Positions 8,511 through 16,905 of a DNA stretch of 22,882 bases are shown here, one piece after another. Position numbers and translations under genes: made by a program. The stretch covers positions 2,410,304-2,433,185 of the forward strand of contig BFEA01000068.1 in NCBI GenBank assembly GCA_003427395.1, given 5' to 3'. The notes beneath the pieces are model-generated. The model did no database searches. It was not told the DNA's origin and was given only the letters and a program-made list of their open reading frames with translations. The stretch is from Chara braunii. Taxonomy: Eukaryota > Streptophyta > Charophyceae > Charales > Characeae. Within the stretch, counting starts at the first letter, position 1. The number at the start of each line of letters is the position of its first letter.

Positions 8511-8826
8511 GGCGGAGTGGAGGTGGTTTAATTGATTTTTGGGGTGTTTTTCAATCTCATTTAGTACTCCAGTTTGTGCGGCGTTCGGGCTGAGGGCGCG
8601 AAGTCCTACTTACTACCCGAGTTTTGTCAGTTTCTTACTTCCTCCTTTTTTTTTTGAGAAAAACAGGGCCACGGCCTTCAGATATCACCATCACTTTTCC
8701 AAAGAAAAACACAAAAAACATCGTTCATATGATCAAACGGACGTGCTTCAGAGCTATAGTAGTTTACTCATCCGTTTCCAGTGGAAACCTGCATTACAAC
8801 AGTTCAGGCCTGTACCAACTAAGGTA

Positions 8827-8930
8827 GGCCGGTCTTTACTACCCCAGTTACCGATTTCTGACCCTTGATTACGGAGATCAACGGTAAGAAATCAAGGCAA
8901 GGACGCGGTTAAGTGGCAGTTGGCCGCAGG
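8827..8930. mobile_element. Degenerate F2-like foldback (copy 3)
   Basis: An inner stem GATTTCTGACCCTTGAT pairs with ATCAACGGTAAGAAATC. The outer arms (GGCCGGTCTTTACTAC and TTAAGTGGCAGTTGGCC) are recognisable but mutated relative to copies 1, 2 and 4. Confidence 0.6.
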
Positions 8931-8965
8931 AGCTGATTTGCGTCCCGTGATATCGTTGTGCCACG

Positions 8966-8977
8966 TGCGTGCGTGCT

Positions 8978-9011
<34 letters not shown>

Positions 9012-9045
9012 AAGATGTGTGTGTGCCTGTGTGTGTGTGTGTGTG
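8966..9045. repeat. (TG)n microsatellite, interrupted
   Basis: GTGCGTGC-type repeats pass into pure TG, an AAGA interruption, and TG again. Cys-Val and Thr-His frames over it are artefacts. Confidence 0.95.
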
Positions 9046-9480
9046 CTCTCGTTGCAGGGGTGGGGGCGGTAGGGGAACGGAGCAGCAAGGAAAAAAACGA
9101 AAACAGGTTGGCATGGGCAACGGGCCTGTTGGAAATGGAATTTCTTTATTGAATAAAGAAGAAGAGGCAGAAGAAGAAGAAAATGACAGTTTGAAGTGAC
9201 TCAGATGTCAACATCCGGATGTGGCCGTTGAGGATTGTCCACGAGGGCAAACCTTTCGACGACCAATTACCTGACCGAAAGTTTTTGTTTTGTTTGTTTG
9301 TTTTTCCCGCAGGGTTTTATAACTCAGGCCAAAAGACAAACGAGAAAATTTTATGAGAAATTATGTGTTTTGGCAAAAGACTCAACATCGAAATTCAAAG
9401 TCACGAAATGTGAACTGATATGTCATGTTAATTTAGTTTGGCCTGGGATGTAGGGTGTAGGGCTATGGCCCAACGTGGAT
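9046..9480. other. Non-coding, no gene recognised
   Basis: A GC-rich start, then a GAAGAA-rich tract (9155-9182), then ordinary DNA. A 72-codon plus-strand frame (9235-9453) has no recognisable domain. Confidence 0.5.
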
Positions 9481-9483
9481 AAA

Positions 9484-9560
9484 TCTGACCGGAATGACGT
9501 CCAAATCTGCGGTCAGAAATCTGACGGAATGACGTCCAAATCTGACGGAATAAAGTCCGC
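9484..9560 (+). repeat. Short tandem repeat around ATCTGACGGAATGACGTCCAA
   Basis: AATCTGAC-GGAATGACGTCCAAATCTG occurs twice in full, and a third time as AATCTGACGGAATAAAGTCC. It lies just before F2 copy 4, which itself contains CCAAATCTGCGGTCAGAAAT, so the tandem array may derive from the F2 interior. Confidence 0.7.
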
Positions 9561-9578
9561 GCCTGAGTCTGCCCTTAC

Positions 9579-9681
9579 CTGGGGCCAAGTCCCACTTACG
9601 CTGATCCTTGATTTCGGGTCGTTGATCTTCCAAATCTGCGGTCAGAAATAGATCATTTGGCTAAGTGGGACTTGGCCCCTG
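9579..9681. mobile_element. MITE-like foldback, family F2 (copy 4)
   Basis: The best-preserved copy: CTGGGGCCAAGTCCCACTTA at the left and TAAGTGGGACTTGGCCCC at the right are almost perfect inverted termini. The interior arms are TGATTTCGGGTCGTTGATCT and GCGGTCAGAAATAGATCA. About 103 bp, non-coding. Confidence 0.87.
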
Positions 9682-10456
9682 TTCCATGCTTTGCAAGTTG
9701 GGGGTTTAGCTGTGTGAGGGGACACGGTCAGATAGCATTGTTGCTGAGCTTCCGGCATCTGCCTTTCTTTTTTTTTTGTCTGTGGAAACGTCGAGTCATG
9801 TTGCATCTCCTCCATCCAGCCAAGGGGGGGCTAAGAGAAAACCATCTAAATTGAGTGTGGCAGCAGAGATGGGTCCTGTCCAGAATTGGTGTTCAGTGCA
9901 CGTGCTAGAAAAGGGGTACAGCTTTCCCAAATTGGACAGATAAGTTGATAAGGGGGTATGGTGGAGAAGAAGTCCAGCGTCCATTTTTTTTTTTTGTTGT
10001 TGTTGTTCTTGCTGTTAGGGAACTGGTATGGCCTAGGGCACGGGGGCCCTGACTAACTTGTTGGCTAGATAATCGAAAGTGCTTTGCTATGTTAGACTCC
10101 AATTTGTTTTTGAAATCGCTAGTGCAGTTCTGTATTTTTTGTGTCTGAGGCAATAAATCACCGACTTTCTACGGGGGAGGGGCTCGAAAGGTCCCTGGTG
10201 CTGTGGTCCCATGGACCGTTGATTATTAAGTACCTGAAGACCCTAAATGAACCATCCGACCAATTGGGATCCCGCTTCAGCAGCAGGACTGGTCCGGTGG
10301 TCCCCAAGGCACAGCAACCAGCTAGCGAAGAGGATTGGGGCCTCATTCAGGGCATACTCACACGAGGACCAATAGACCCAAAATCCCAAAATTTGAGTCA
10401 TTTTTCGGGTCACACTGGAGAGGCTGGCTGCCCAAATGCCTCAAACGGTGACCCTT
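9682..10456. other. Insertion-site flank, possible old element
   Basis: A 120-codon plus-strand frame starts at 10141, stays open to the Penelope-like element and runs a few codons into it. Its composition is normal but no domain is recognisable. If the element and one copy of the flanking repeat are removed, the frame continues in phase into the right flank for about 40 codons. The insertion may therefore have hit a reading frame, perhaps of an older transposon. This is weak evidence. Confidence 0.3.
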
Positions 10457-10466
10457 CTGTCAGCGG
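10457..10466. repeat. Putative target-site duplication, left copy
   Basis: CTGTCAGCGG lies just left of the 3' end of the minus-strand element, separated from it by a short AGGAGGA stretch. The same ten bases lie at 16906-16915 at the other boundary. Confidence 0.6.
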
Positions 10467-10528
10467 AGGAGGAGAGGATAAAACTCCTCAGTCAATAACG
10501 TAATCATGTAATCATCACATCAGTGCAT

Positions 10529-10534
<6 letters not shown>

Positions 10535-10603
<69 letters not shown>
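10535..10603. repeat. (GA)n microsatellite in 3' pseudo-LTR
   Basis: About 69 bases of AG dinucleotides follow CATACACAC. The same tract at the same place in the other pseudo-LTR is about 61 bases, so it is part of the element. Ser/Leu frames across it are artefacts. Confidence 0.95.
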
Positions 10604-10605
<2 letters not shown>

Positions 10606-10697
10606 CACCCGCATGAAAAGTCACTGAGATGTATAGACGCGACAACAGCCATAAATCCGAACCATCAAAACTTGAAGCTATGGCTGTGACAATCGGC

Positions 10698-10748
10698 GTG
10701 CGACCCTGCATGTCTCGGCCGGTCGTCGTACCGGCTTCTTCAGGGGTC
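10698..10748 (-). ncRNA. Hammerhead-ribozyme-like motif, 3' pseudo-LTR
   Basis: On the minus strand GACCC (stem I) is followed by CTGAAGA (fits CUGANGA), a 5-6 bp stem II (GCCGGT/ACCGGC), GAGAC in place of GAAAC, then CATGCA and GGGTC, which pairs with the opening GACCC. The A-to-G change in the core and the C where U precedes the cleavage base predict low or no activity. The homologous copy at 16056-16103 keeps GAAAC. Confidence 0.6.
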
Positions 10749-10910
10749 TTGTGTGGCTTGTTTGACTCGTGCGCTACTATCTAACTAAATAGGAATCCAC
10801 TATTCAGAAAGAAAAACAACACTCGTTCGCACCGCCCCGCGTCCGGGCATTTCGTCATAACCCTGTCCGAAAACTCGGGCGCACCCCAAAAAACTGTTAC
10901 TATGTACAAC

Positions 10911-10948
10911 CTGTCTCTTATACACATCTAGATGTGTATAAGAGACAG
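10911..10948. other. Tn5 mosaic-end junction adapter (library artefact)
   Basis: The 19-base mosaic end CTGTCTCTTATACACATCT is followed immediately by its exact reverse complement. This is the junction produced in Tn5-based mate-pair libraries. The homologous place in the other pseudo-LTR (about 16266) reads straight from ACAACC into TCCCATTTC with no insert, so the 38 bases are foreign to the element. They are not a natural transposon. Confidence 0.97.
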
Positions 10949-11018
10949 TCCCATTTCAGTACCCTTCACAAGAAACCAGGCCTAAACCGGCCCCTACTAC
11001 TATGGAAACAGCACAAGG

Positions 11019-11502
11019 CTAAAAAATGTCGATAAACCGGGTCCAGTTCCGACCCAAAGTTCCCACCCTAGCAGAAGGTATTCCTCTCAACAATTCCGAG
11101 AGATGCCCCGACGAGGCCAAATAACGTCTTAGCTTGCTTATATCTGCCCTCTGCTGAAGCACAAACGTGGAAAAATGTGGAATTACCAGTCTGTAAGGAC
11201 CGTTACCCAATGTACCCAAATTCCCCCTCTTCTTTTTGAAAAATTTCGTAAGGCCTTGTCGAAGATACCATCCGGGAAACTCCGCCTCCTCATCTCTACT
11301 TTGAGGGTGAAAAGAAAGGCACCTTCCATACCTTTTGCCGTCGTCATTGCCCTTGCCCGATGAAAGAATGAGGTGACAACCGCCATTTTTTGCTGCTTAG
11401 ATGAGAATGATACATAGTCTTGCAAGCTCTGTAGCAACCGTCCATCTCCCATAGCCAAACGTTGATTTCGTGAGTAGCCACGCATGCAACCTTTCCTTCT
11501 TC
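11019..11502 (-). pseudogene. RT C-terminal (thumb-like) region, frameshifted
   Basis: After the RT core the reading shifts frame near 11520-11510 and continues as a basic segment (LLQSLQDYVSFSSKQQ, then FHRARAMTT) to a stop near 11183. The sequence then continues in another frame (VIPHFSTFVLQQRADISKLR) to 11019. The homologous ORF in the upstream copy (16501-16890) reads through the first shift without interruption, so that shift is specific to this copy. The second frame change, at the TVLTDW-stop, is shared by both copies. Function is inferred from position behind the RT fingers and palm. Confidence 0.65.
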
Positions 11503-12501
11503 CTATGCTACCGTCAGAACACACCCAAGGAAATTCCAAACGCAGCCCTCCCTTGTCTTTTCCAAAACCAAATTCCCATCATAAGACTGTTCGAACTTCC
11601 GAACCATCTCTAATGCTCTTGCCCTTGACCCCGCATTCCCCTGTATATATTTGACGAAAACGGATACGTCGTCAATCATCCTCATACCATGAACCAAATT
11701 CCGATCTATACCCAAGGACGTCAGGAATGTAAACTCATTGTAGGCACACAACAGGCATGCCAAGGCTGGGCTAGATGGCTTCCCCATCGGGATACCCACT
11801 ACCTGCCGCAACAACACCTTCGACGCATTAATAAACGTATGACGCAGGTCACAGTCAACAAAACTTACAAGAGACTCAAAAGAACAATCCAGCCAGCCTT
11901 CCTATTTATAACCAAACCTAATCTCGACCGTTTTTCCCCTTACCTTCACCAACAAGCCCCTTGCACCTTCGCGATACCAAAAGTCACAAATCCATCTGAC
12001 AGCTTCCATAACAGAACTGTGCGGCAAATTACAGAACATTTCCTTCACATCGTAACTCGCCCCCACGATTCCTTCTCCCTCCCTCACATCCCTGCCAATC
12101 TTTCTTATCTCGTCCAAAAGGTTCGAAGTGCTTTTTAAGTTAAAGTTAGTTCTTCTCGGTAAACTCCACACCATCTGATTCACCATCGTCGATACCCATT
12201 TGTTGGCAACAGCCGCATGTTCCGAATGGGATGGGCAGATTGGTTGCCAATGCTGCACATCCTTGTGCTTAGGTACAACGTAAGCTTTCCCGAATTCCCC
12301 TTTGCTATTCCATGCACCCAATTGCCGAAAGCCCCGTAATCGATATTGACCCTCCATCTCCCTCATTATACATGCCTCTTCCTTGTTACTCCTCCTGAAG
12401 CCCAAGTTGTCAGTAAATAATTTCCTTATTCCCCTTTCATAGGCAACAGGGCAACAGAATAGCGTATCCCCGGGATTGTGATCGATTGGGCAACACACCA
12501 A
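11503..12501 (-). pseudogene. Reverse transcriptase core of Penelope-like element
   Basis: Copies RNA into DNA at the nicked target. In the N-terminal open segment (199 codons from 12501), YVVPKHKDVQHWQPI (residues 74-88) matches the first RT block, and YDVKEMFCNLPH (150-161) carries the first catalytic Asp. After a stop near 11902 the same frame continues (104 codons from 11817) with VVGIPMGKPSSPALA (motif B, residues 6-20), MIDD (motif C, Asp 49-50) and LVLE...FLGC (motifs D/E). All three catalytic Asp are present, so decay is recent or partial. The frame is shared with the endonuclease and linker, consistent with one original polyprotein. Confidence 0.85.
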
Positions 12502-12609
12502 ACCACGGAGTCTATCCTTCCACTCATACGCCTGACACTCTTCTATCCCGTATACCCTTTAATTACCTTGCAAAATGCATTCCCCAAGTGCCCTGCTGAT
12601 GTCCTTCTC

Positions 12610-13536
12610 CTATCCTATTGCCGGAAGTCCACTTTTCTCAAAAAAAATCTCAATCTGTCTACGCAAGTCTCTCAGCACAGTACAATGGTTTGGACGCAGG
12701 ATGTTCCTCGAGTTCCGCAGCCAACTCGGCACCTCCTCAACATCTGATAACTTGGCGAATATATGGCCGTCGACTCTTGGCAGCCACTCACAGTTACTCA
12801 CACATGTACAGGTATGTACCTCCTTCCTTGCTTCCAAACGAAAGTTGTGTAACACATCGCCTACAGTCCTATTTTTGGTCCATACAATCCTCATACGTCT
12901 GATTAGCATGTCCTTTCGTTCTCTCTGTAGGTCCAGCCCGATCAGCAATTTTGCGCAAACATACCTAATCCCTTCTTAACTAATATTATCATCATATTTC
13001 ATTCCTACTAATAACCTCTGCCGGATGTTGACGCCAAACCGTCGCCTCACCACTCCAGACAAAATAACTCTCAACCGGAATCTCGTTCTTTTTTCTTCAA
13101 AACCTCTGATGGCCCCAAAAGCGCAGACAAACCAATCAAAGTCTTTAGCATTTAATTCAGACATGTTCCTTGGATTCTGCAACAACTTTGCCAAAGGTTC
13201 CTTCAGCTTCTCCGATCGTGAGCAGAAGCCCGTGATAATCTAAAAAAATATCAATACACCATCCCGAAACCAGCCCTTTGCGTCTCTCAGATTCGCTCGT
13301 CCATAAACCGAAGGAACCACAGAGCCCCCATAACACCGTTTAACCAACTTCCATCCCCCAACCCATATATCACCTCCCTTACATCGTACTTGCACCGTTT
13401 TAGTTTTATTCTTCCTACAACCATCCAAGATATCCTTAAGTTTAACTAGCACATGACCCGTGGAAGCATGGAAACACAGGTGCGTTCGTCCCTCTCTATG
13501 CCCATTCGTCGCATCATAATTATTTATTTCCTCCAC
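12610..13536 (-). pseudogene. Linker between endonuclease and RT, Cys-rich
   Basis: Three open segments in one frame (13536-13240, 13194-12976, 12948-12610) join the endonuclease to RT. The last contains a cysteine cluster, CTCVSNC (residues 47-53), with a His nine residues further on (62), which could bind zinc. The first holds HASTGHVLVKL and a basic GCRKNKTK stretch. No catalytic motif is visible. A linker with a zinc-finger-like cluster between EN and RT has been reported, as I recall, for permuted Penelope-like elements; equivalence here is inference. In-frame stops separate the segments. Confidence 0.6.
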
Positions 13537-13983
13537 AACTTTTTTCTTTTTCCTGGTCTTCGTCTACCTGTCCTCCACCTCCTACCTTTCGTGTTCAATG
13601 AAGCATCCCCAAACCTGATCAACGCCCTTTCAAGTTCCAACAAATCACTTTCTTGAACATTTACATAACGACAACGACACGTAACCCTCGATCCGTATCT
13701 TCCTTAACCATTGATATAAACGATGGTTCCTTGCATCGGCTAAACCTCCCTTTCCTCGTTCAACCCTACTAACGTGCTCTGACCAACGCACATCCAACGT
13801 CCTCGAAGTCCGGCCTACGTAAATATCCCTACACCAAGGTGAGATGAGCAAATATATCAGTGGACCGTCGAATTTCAGCAAGTCCTCATCCCTATTCACA
13901 ACATCCGTCAGATATCCTCGAAACTTTTGCCCCCAAGGTAATGCTCCCAAAAAAATCAACAGTAAGACAAGTAGTTGAAGCAT
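13530..13983 (-). pseudogene. GIY-YIG endonuclease domain of the element
   Basis: Would nick target DNA to prime reverse transcription. In the 112-codon frame from 13983, LIYLL (residues 42-46) is the GIY block and IYVGRT (54-59) the YIG block, followed by Arg66 and His70 (RWSEHV). A frameshift near 13648 moves the rest into another frame, which reads LLELERALIRFGDASLN with the family's conserved Glu and Asn, then a basic KRKK-rich stretch, before returning to the first frame near 13530. The N-terminal 12 or so residues are hydrophobic and may not be the original start. It lies upstream of RT, the reverse of canonical Penelope order. Confidence 0.82.
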
Positions 13984-14073
13984 CCTTCATAGTGGCGGGT
14001 TACGTAAGCTAGCGGTACATTCACGTTTTACCTGTGCAACTAATTTCCAGAGAGTCGCGTCCGGGTACCTTGA

Positions 14074-14286
14074 TTAACAGTCCGACTCTACCTCATGCAC
14101 CTCCACGACATCTTCACTGGTTCCATCGTCTTTTGTTCCTTCCTGATCCGGTCTGTCCCGCGCTACATGCATCCTTGCAAAGTCGAAGCTACCGAACGCA
14201 TCATTCACCCTCTGTTCTATAATCTCATCCACCGTGACATCGATCTTTTTGTATTTCAGTCCCAACTTTTTGCAGATTTCCGTCAA
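14074..14286 (-). pseudogene. ORF1 tail with SAP-like motif
   Basis: This segment continues ORF1 after an in-frame stop near 14310. LTEICKKLGLKYKKIDVTVD followed by EIIEQRV has the helix-turn-helix spacing of a SAP-type DNA-binding motif, and the end is acidic (EDVVEVHEVESDC). The upstream sequence in the same reading (KEVTDRFKFVKEKK) is basic and helical. A nucleic-acid-binding role is inference from the motif shape only. Confidence 0.45.
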
Positions 14287-14362
14287 CTTTGCCTTGTTCT
14301 TCGTGCCTAATTCCTTTTTTTTCTCTTTAACAAACTTAAATCGATCAGTGACCTCCTTTGCA

Positions 14363-15548
14363 TTATCTGAAGTTCTGCCTGGCGTCGCTTTGCATCTTCT
14401 CCAGACGCACTCTGCGATTACTCACAGGAGTGTTAGAGGCCTTACTTGCACTGATCAAACGCTCGGCCCTTTCCTTTTGCTTGATCGCTTCCGCTAGTGC
14501 ATCCGTTTTCATCTTCTTCAGAACGTCGACCTCAAACAGGGTAGTTTGGTATCTGGCGCGCAGGTCTTCCTGTTCCCTCACATAACTAGTTTTCCCCAGA
14601 GGTATCGAGCAGTCTGCGGCCTCGTTTGGCCTTGGTTCCCATCAGTCTTAGCCGCACCTTGCAGCGCGACCTGTCCTCGCTTATTGCCCGGCTGCAAAGC
14701 TTCTCCCTTCCACATCAGCACCTCCTGGTCGGCATTCTCCGTTCGCTTCCTAAGTTGCTCATTCTCAAGGGCTAGTAACTCAAGTCTTCTTTCCAGCCCA
14801 CTCCTACCCAGCTCGGCCTCTCGTCGATGCTCTTCCATATTATGCCTTAGCCTTGCTACTTGATCGTCAACCCCAACTACTGCTTCCGTAGCATCGGTAA
14901 ATTTCCGGCAACACATACCCCTAGCCCGCAGGTCCGCACCAACCGACGTCCTCAACACATCCCCCTCCCGCCCTCGTAAGTCCGCCAACAGCCTTCTCAT
15001 CATGTCTCCCTCAACTTTACCCTTTATCATAGCCTTATTTTGACTGATTGATGCCGCCTGCAGTTGCTCCACCTCTTTCCTCAGTTTATCAATCTCACTG
15101 TCTTCTCTCTTCTTACTCCCAAAATAAACCTCACATATGTTTTTGAATCTTGTCTCCATTTGTGCCCCTATAGCCTGCTCCAACTCCTTTCGTTCTTTTT
15201 TCCGCATCGCCTTATTCTCTTCCTCTTCGCGCTGCTTATTAGCCTGATTCTCCCTATTCTGTTGCTGCCGGTCTCGCTCATCCAATCTCCCAACGATGGA
15301 TTCGACCCTCCGACCTTCTCCCCCATCCTCGGGTAGTAGTTATTCGACCTCGCTGCTGGATATTGAATCGGCTGAGTCTGACCCACTGCGTTCGCTGGCG
15401 CCGGCAGCGCTAACAATGGCTGCGCCTGTTGCACATTCGCGACCGGTCCATAGTTGTTGACTCCACCTCCATGCTGACGATTAGGACATTTTCTTCGAAT
15501 GTGCCTAGCTATGCCACATGCGTAACAGATAGGTACAAACCCCGACAT
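14363..15548 (-). pseudogene. ORF1: zinc-knuckle and coiled-coil Gag-like protein
   Basis: Starts at an ATG with a CCHC zinc knuckle, CYACGIARHIRRKC (Cys8, Cys11, His16, Cys21), which in retroelement Gag proteins binds RNA. A Pro/Ala/Gln-rich linker follows. After a frameshift near 15290 comes a long, highly charged heptad-rich stretch (QREEEENKAMRKKERKELEQ, later LERRLELLALENEQLRK) that should form a coiled coil. A stop at 14578 is bypassed in another frame (FEVDVLKKMKTDALAEAIKQ). The likely role is multimerisation and packaging or transport of element RNA. The leader before the ATG is pyrimidine-rich. Disrupted, so non-functional here. Confidence 0.75.
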
Positions 15549-15714
15549 TCTTACCTAACGTGGGAAAGGAAAAAAAACGGAAAAGGAATAAGGAATAAGA
15601 AAGAAAGAAGAAGAGAAAGACAATAAGCACTGAAGCAACATGATATGGCCGTTCTCGGTCAACGTAGCCACACTAAACATAGTACTATCTCTACGTAGGT
15701 TACTACGGCAGGTG
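15549..15714 (-). promoter_or_regulatory. Leader between pseudo-LTR and ORF1
   Basis: On the minus strand this 166-base segment joins the upstream tandem copy's 3' end to the ORF1 ATG. It contains a T/C-rich tract (CTTTCTCTTCTTCTTTC) before the start codon. It is unique to the full-length copy and would be the true 5' untranslated region. No promoter motif is obvious. Confidence 0.4.
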
Positions 15715-15776
15715 ATGAGGATAAAACTCCTCAGTCAATAACATAATCATGTAATCATCACATCAGTGCATACACA

Positions 15777-15779
<3 letters not shown>

Positions 15780-15840
<61 letters not shown>
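15780..15840. repeat. (GA)n microsatellite in upstream pseudo-LTR
   Basis: About 61 bases of GA dinucleotides, at the position homologous to 10535-10603. Confidence 0.95.
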
Positions 15841-15842
<2 letters not shown>

Positions 15843-15853
15843 CCCGCACGAAA

Positions 15854-16069
15854 AGTCACTGAAAATGTATCGTTAAAACCCAGATGCGACAACAACCATA
15901 AATCCGAACTATAAAAACCTGAAACTATGGCTGTGACAATCAGCGTGCAACCCTACATGTTAGTCACTGAAAATGTATCGTTAAAACCCAGATGCGACAA
16001 CAACCATAAATCCGAACCATCAAAACTTGAAGCTATAGCGGTGATAATCGGCGTGCGACCCTGCATGTT
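15854..16069. repeat. 108-bp tandem duplication, two units
   Basis: AGTCACTGAAAATGTATCGT starts at 15854 and again at 15962, and the intervening sequence is repeated with a few changes. The other pseudo-LTR has only one unit, from about 10619. On the minus strand the duplication boundary falls inside the hammerhead core, so the extra unit begins with the ACATGTAGGG part and lacks the CTGAAGA half. Confidence 0.9.
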
Positions 16070-16103
16070 TCGGCCGGTCGCCATACCAGCTTCTTCAGGG
16101 GTC
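16056..16103 (-). ncRNA. Hammerhead-ribozyme-like motif, upstream pseudo-LTR
   Basis: Minus strand: GACCC, CTGAAGA, stem II (GCTGGT/ACCGGC with one G-T pair), GAAAC, ATGCA, GGGTC. The outer GACCC/GGGTC pair forms a 5-bp stem I, and the core fits CUGANGA...GAAA. Stem III would be minimal (A-U, C-G), as in ribozymes of Penelope-like elements. The base before the cleavage nucleotide is C here, but T in the adjacent duplicate unit (CATGTAGGG), which suggests an ancestral GUA site. In tandem copies such ribozymes would cut the transcript at unit boundaries. Confidence 0.65.
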
Positions 16104-16336
16104 TTGTGTGGCTTGTTTGACTCGTGCGCTACTATCTAACTAAATAGGAATCCACTATTCAGAAAGAAAAACAACACTCGTTCGCACCGCCCCGCGTCCG
16201 GGCATTTCGTCATAACCCTGTCCGAAAACTCGGGCGCACCCCAAAAAACTGTTACTATGTACAACCTCCCATTTCAGTACCCTTCACAAGAAACCAGGCC
16301 TAAACCGGCCCCTACTACTATGGAAACAGCACAAGG

Positions 16337-16890
16337 CTAAAAAATATCGATAAACCGGGTCCAGTTCCGACCCAAAGTTCCCACCCTAGCAGAAGGTATT
16401 CCTCTCAACAATTCCGAGAGATGCCCCGACGAGGCCAAATAACGTCTTAGCTTGCTTATATCTGCCCTCTGCTGAAGCACAAACGTGGAAAAATGTGGAA
16501 TTACCAGTCTGTAAGGACCGTTACCCAACGAACCCGAATTCCCCCTCTTCTTTTTGAAAAATTTCGTAAGACCTTATCGAAGATACCATCCGGGAAACTC
16601 CTCCTCCTCATCTCCACTTTGAGGGTGAAAAGAAAGGCACCTTCCATACCTTCTGCCGTCGTCATTGCCCTTGCCCGATGAAAGAATGAGGTGACCACCG
16701 CCATTTTTTGCTGCTTAGATGAGAATGATACATAGTCTTGCAAGCTCTGTAGCAACTGTCCGTCTCCCAGAGCGAAACGTTGATTCTTGTGAGTAGCCAC
16801 GCATGCAACCTTTCCTTCTTCCTGTGCTACCGTCAGAACACACCCAAGGAAATTCCAAACGCAACCCTCGCTTGTCTTTTCAAAAACCAA
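16337..16890 (-). pseudogene. Truncated RT 3' part in upstream copy
   Basis: A 129-codon frame (16890-16501) begins with the RT motif D/E region (EGCVWNFLGCVLTVA) and runs through QDYVSFSSKQQ and FHRARAMTT to the same terminal LTDW-stop as the other copy. The continuation (VIPHFSTFVLQQRADISK) lies in another frame to 16337. It lacks the catalytic Asp residues because of 5' truncation. It is not expected to have activity. Confidence 0.75.
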
Positions 16891-16905
16891 ATTCCAATCA
16901 TAAGA

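Larger units (their letters stand above)
10474..11590 (-). repeat. 3' pseudo-LTR copy of the Penelope-like element
   Basis: The segment from GAGGATAAAACTCCTCAGTC to ATCATAAGACTGT is nearly identical to 15718-16909, with scattered substitutions. It lacks the 108-bp duplication found in the other copy, differs in (GA)n length and carries the 38-bp adapter junction. On the minus strand it covers the end of the RT gene and the 3' untranslated region. Confidence 0.9.

Noticed and set aside
10141-10503. 120-codon frame as an intact host gene
   Set aside because: It runs into the retroelement, has no domain, and only a weak in-phase continuation on the far side; reported as a flank only.
10911-10948. 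Reading the mosaic ends as a natural bacterial-type transposon
   Set aside because: Only two abutting 19-base ends with no body, absent from the homologous copy; it matches a library junction adapter.
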